Positions 8,501-8,707 of a stretch of 8,707 nucleotides of DNA are shown here, in pieces (the stretch's first letter is position 1; every line of letters starts with the position of its first letter). This DNA comes from CAMDMI01 sp044359055 (GTDB taxonomy: Bacteria; Bacteroidota; Bacteroidia; Cytophagales; Flexibacteraceae): contig JBIKMV010000120.1 in the NCBI GenBank assembly GCA_044359055.1, forward strand, positions 1 to 8,707, read 5' to 3'. The position numbers and the translations under genes are program-made. A model generated the notes under the pieces. The model was not told the origin of the DNA, did no database searches, and saw only the letters and a list, made by a program, of their open reading frames with translations.

Positions 8501-8707
8501 CCTACCTGAACCGTATTGGAACCGGTGATGGCCGGAACAACAGGCGAATTATAAATAATGGCATTCACCGGAACCCTGACTGCAGAAGTGCAAGTGCCGT
8601 TGACTACACTCACATAATAGGTGGTACTTGCACTCAGGGAAGGGGTGGTGTATGTGTTCTGAGTTCCCAGAGCGTTTCCGCCGGAAGACGCAGAATACCA
8701 GATTACA
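5527..8707 (-). CDS. Large secreted multi-domain protein with FISUMP, Ig-like and chitobiase-C-like repeats and a T9SS sorting domain (N-terminus outside window)
   Basis: The frame is open through the right edge (to 8706), giving the last 1059 residues of a bigger protein. The GTG at 8613 is internal: the codons before it encode WYSASSGGNALG and YTTPSLSASTTYYVS, the end of an Ig_7-like module. Domains in order, with approximate residues counted from the window edge: Ig_7-like 1-52; Big_2-like Ig fold 55-129 (IWSSSNSGIANVSASGLVTG); FISUMP 135-333; a second Ig_7-like 337-419 (VNWYDAPTGG); a cysteine-containing Ig/PKD-like module 420-543 (QWYYRDGLITCPTG, GATGNSYDPPAGL); an Ig-like module 540-611 (FCQGGSVQLTASG); another 612-685 (SGSPSGGTWSG); three chitobiase/hexosaminidase C-terminal-like repeats 687-953; and a T9SS type A sorting domain 980-1059. 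It is probably a cell-surface or released adhesin-like protein. No catalytic domain is visible in this part, and the signal peptide must lie outside the window. Binding target unknown. Confidence 0.93.
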   Translation of the reverse strand, partial: VIWYSASSGGNALGTQNTYTTPSLSASTTYYVSVVNGTCTSAVRVPVNAIIYNSPVVPAITGSNTVQVGNTIQLSNSYPSGIWSSSNSGIANVSASGLVTGVAGGTATISYTATVGVCPPVSVSMSISVSSPGSCEGIPNATDADGNVYNTIQIGTQCWTKENLKTTRFADNTAIAGVSLAADWAALNSPAWSEYNNSTQNGSQYGKLYNWYTITSSKGVCPAGWHVPDINEFNTAVSFLNGSTVAGGKLKATTLWTAPNTGASNSSGFSGLPGGQRLETGVYQGLGTEAGFWTVYDLESNGTRYQLSNTSASTTSSMANAKSGQSVRCVKDDATGAIPVINNTYTGTSCGPGRVFMTAYTNKGFVNWYDAPTGGNLVFTGSFFQTPVLSVTTTYYAEAVYGVNVSSPRTALKATVKPIFSAGTIQSGDQTLCANGNPGLISLSAQPVTGDSVRFQWYYRDGLITCPTGTDTTGWLRIHGATGNSYDPPAGLSTSRTYALHVTPIAKSGWGIGSGGTQGDIVCGTRSWAAGCRKITINANPVVTISAGGPTTFCQGGSVQLTASGAASYQWTPTGSTSASITASATGTYAVLGISAEACSTTASLQVTVLAAPVVSAGADQTTNINTGNVSLSGSPSGGTWSGTGVTSTGSFNTQQAAGKYNLVYCFTSPEQCSKCDTVAITLVNPTPVQVATPVISPATGTYNSSQTVSITCSTSGASIYYTTNGNNPLVGSTFTKLYNGSFQVLQNTTIRAIGVKTGSGNSAVAVSYITIASAGIVANPTISPNGGTINGSVSVSLSTSPSDAQIYFTTNGNTPLLNPFPNSFTRLYTGPFTLTASATVRAIGVKSGLTNSGVSVANFTVNSAGIVSNVVFSPSPGAYSGPQSITMTSATPGAVIYYTTNGSVPLLNPFPNSFTRIYSAAVPILVSTTVRAIATKSGMTNSATAVGIYTISPLRLAVDEEPALYYYFEENKQESPVYQNFEVFPNPVSDKLHVRLSGILNEPAVIELFDMRGSRVLDKAVNISEGQVSELDTRHLPAGIYQLILKTSQQVWKARVVK
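5530..5763 (-). other. Type IX secretion C-terminal sorting domain
   Basis: The last ~80 residues of the large protein form a Por-secretion-tail domain. It has FEVFPNPVSDKLHVRL, then IELFDMRGSRVL, then LPAGIYQLILK, and ends in KARVVK. In known T9SS substrates this domain directs export across the outer membrane and is cleaved, often with attachment to surface polysaccharide. It follows an acidic, tyrosine-rich linker (VDEEPALYYYFEENK). It is the strongest taxonomic marker in the window. Confidence 0.93.
5851..6633 (-). repeat. Three tandem chitobiase/hexosaminidase C-terminal-like repeats, 270-bp period
   Basis: The repeats are approximately 6388-6633, 6121-6369 and 5851-6099. Each has a P-x-x-x-x-G opening, an I-Y-Y/F-TTNG strand, a T-(K/R)-(L/I)-Y turn and a T-(I/V)-RAI segment. 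The RAI motifs recur exactly every 90 residues. Copies 2 and 3 share PLLNPFPNSFTR without change; copy 1 has NPLVGSTFTK at that place, three residues shorter. At DNA level the segment around taaagct recurs at 5961, 6231 and 6501 (taaaggt in copy 1), exactly 270 bases apart, pointing to internal duplication with copies 2 and 3 the more recent pair. Such domains are Ig-like, non-catalytic modules in large surface proteins. Confidence 0.88.
7711..8304 (-). other. FISUMP domain (Fibrobacter succinogenes major paralogous domain)
   Basis: About 198 residues of the large protein carry the full FISUMP signature in order: DADGNVYNTIQIGTQCW, then KENLKTTRFAD, YGKLYNWYTI, VCPAGWHVPDINEF, AGGKLKATTLW, NSSGFSGLPGGQR, FWTVYD and SGQSVRCVKD. 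Three conserved cysteines (in QCW, VCPAGW and VRC) are present. The domain is common in secreted proteins of Bacteroidota and Fibrobacterota and has a C-type-lectin/FGE-like look, but its biochemical role is not established. Here it lies between a Big_2-like and an Ig_7-like module. Confidence 0.9.

Noticed and set aside
8611..8613. GTG at 8613 as the start of the T9SS protein.
   Set aside because: The frame continues open to the window edge and the upstream codons complete an Ig_7-like domain, so the true start is outside.

Overview
The window looks like an ordinary chromosomal segment of a member of the phylum Bacteroidota. The clearest evidence is the C-terminal type IX secretion (T9SS, Por secretion) sorting domain on the large gene at the right end. 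The domain style of that protein (FISUMP, Ig_7-like and Big_2 modules), the Bacteroidota-like RND pump and the lack of obvious Shine-Dalgarno sequences before the starts agree with this. The sequence alone does not support a finer placement.

Layout from left to right. (1) Bases 1-1602, + strand: the C-terminal half of an RND-family efflux pump inner-membrane subunit, whose 5' part lies outside the window. (2) Bases 1603-1681: a short gap between convergent genes, with only weak hairpins. (3) Bases 1682-5145, - strand: a compact three-gene run transcribed right to left: kynureninase (kynU), a LOG/TIGR00730-family Rossmann-fold protein, and a beta-CASP metallo-beta-lactamase-fold ribonuclease-like protein. 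The gaps are 31 and 1 bases, so they are probably one operon. (4) Bases 5146-5526: a 381-base intergenic region that should hold the kynU promoter and contains a very strong perfect hairpin with a T-tract. (5) Bases 5527-8707, - strand: the C-terminal 1059 residues of a very large, secreted, multi-domain T9SS substrate, with its N-terminus outside the window.

The kynU cluster combines three soluble, presumably cytoplasmic enzymes: tryptophan/kynurenine breakdown, a probable nucleotide phosphoribohydrolase, and RNA processing. No shared pathway is evident, so co-transcription may be incidental. The RND pump and the T9SS protein are envelope or surface functions that are not obviously linked to the middle genes. 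I found no RNA genes, CRISPR arrays, insertion sequences or phage genes, and no convincing previously undescribed system. The points most worth a second look are the domain architecture of the T9SS protein, its 270-bp-period tandem repeats, and the terminator whose T-tract points against the flanking genes.
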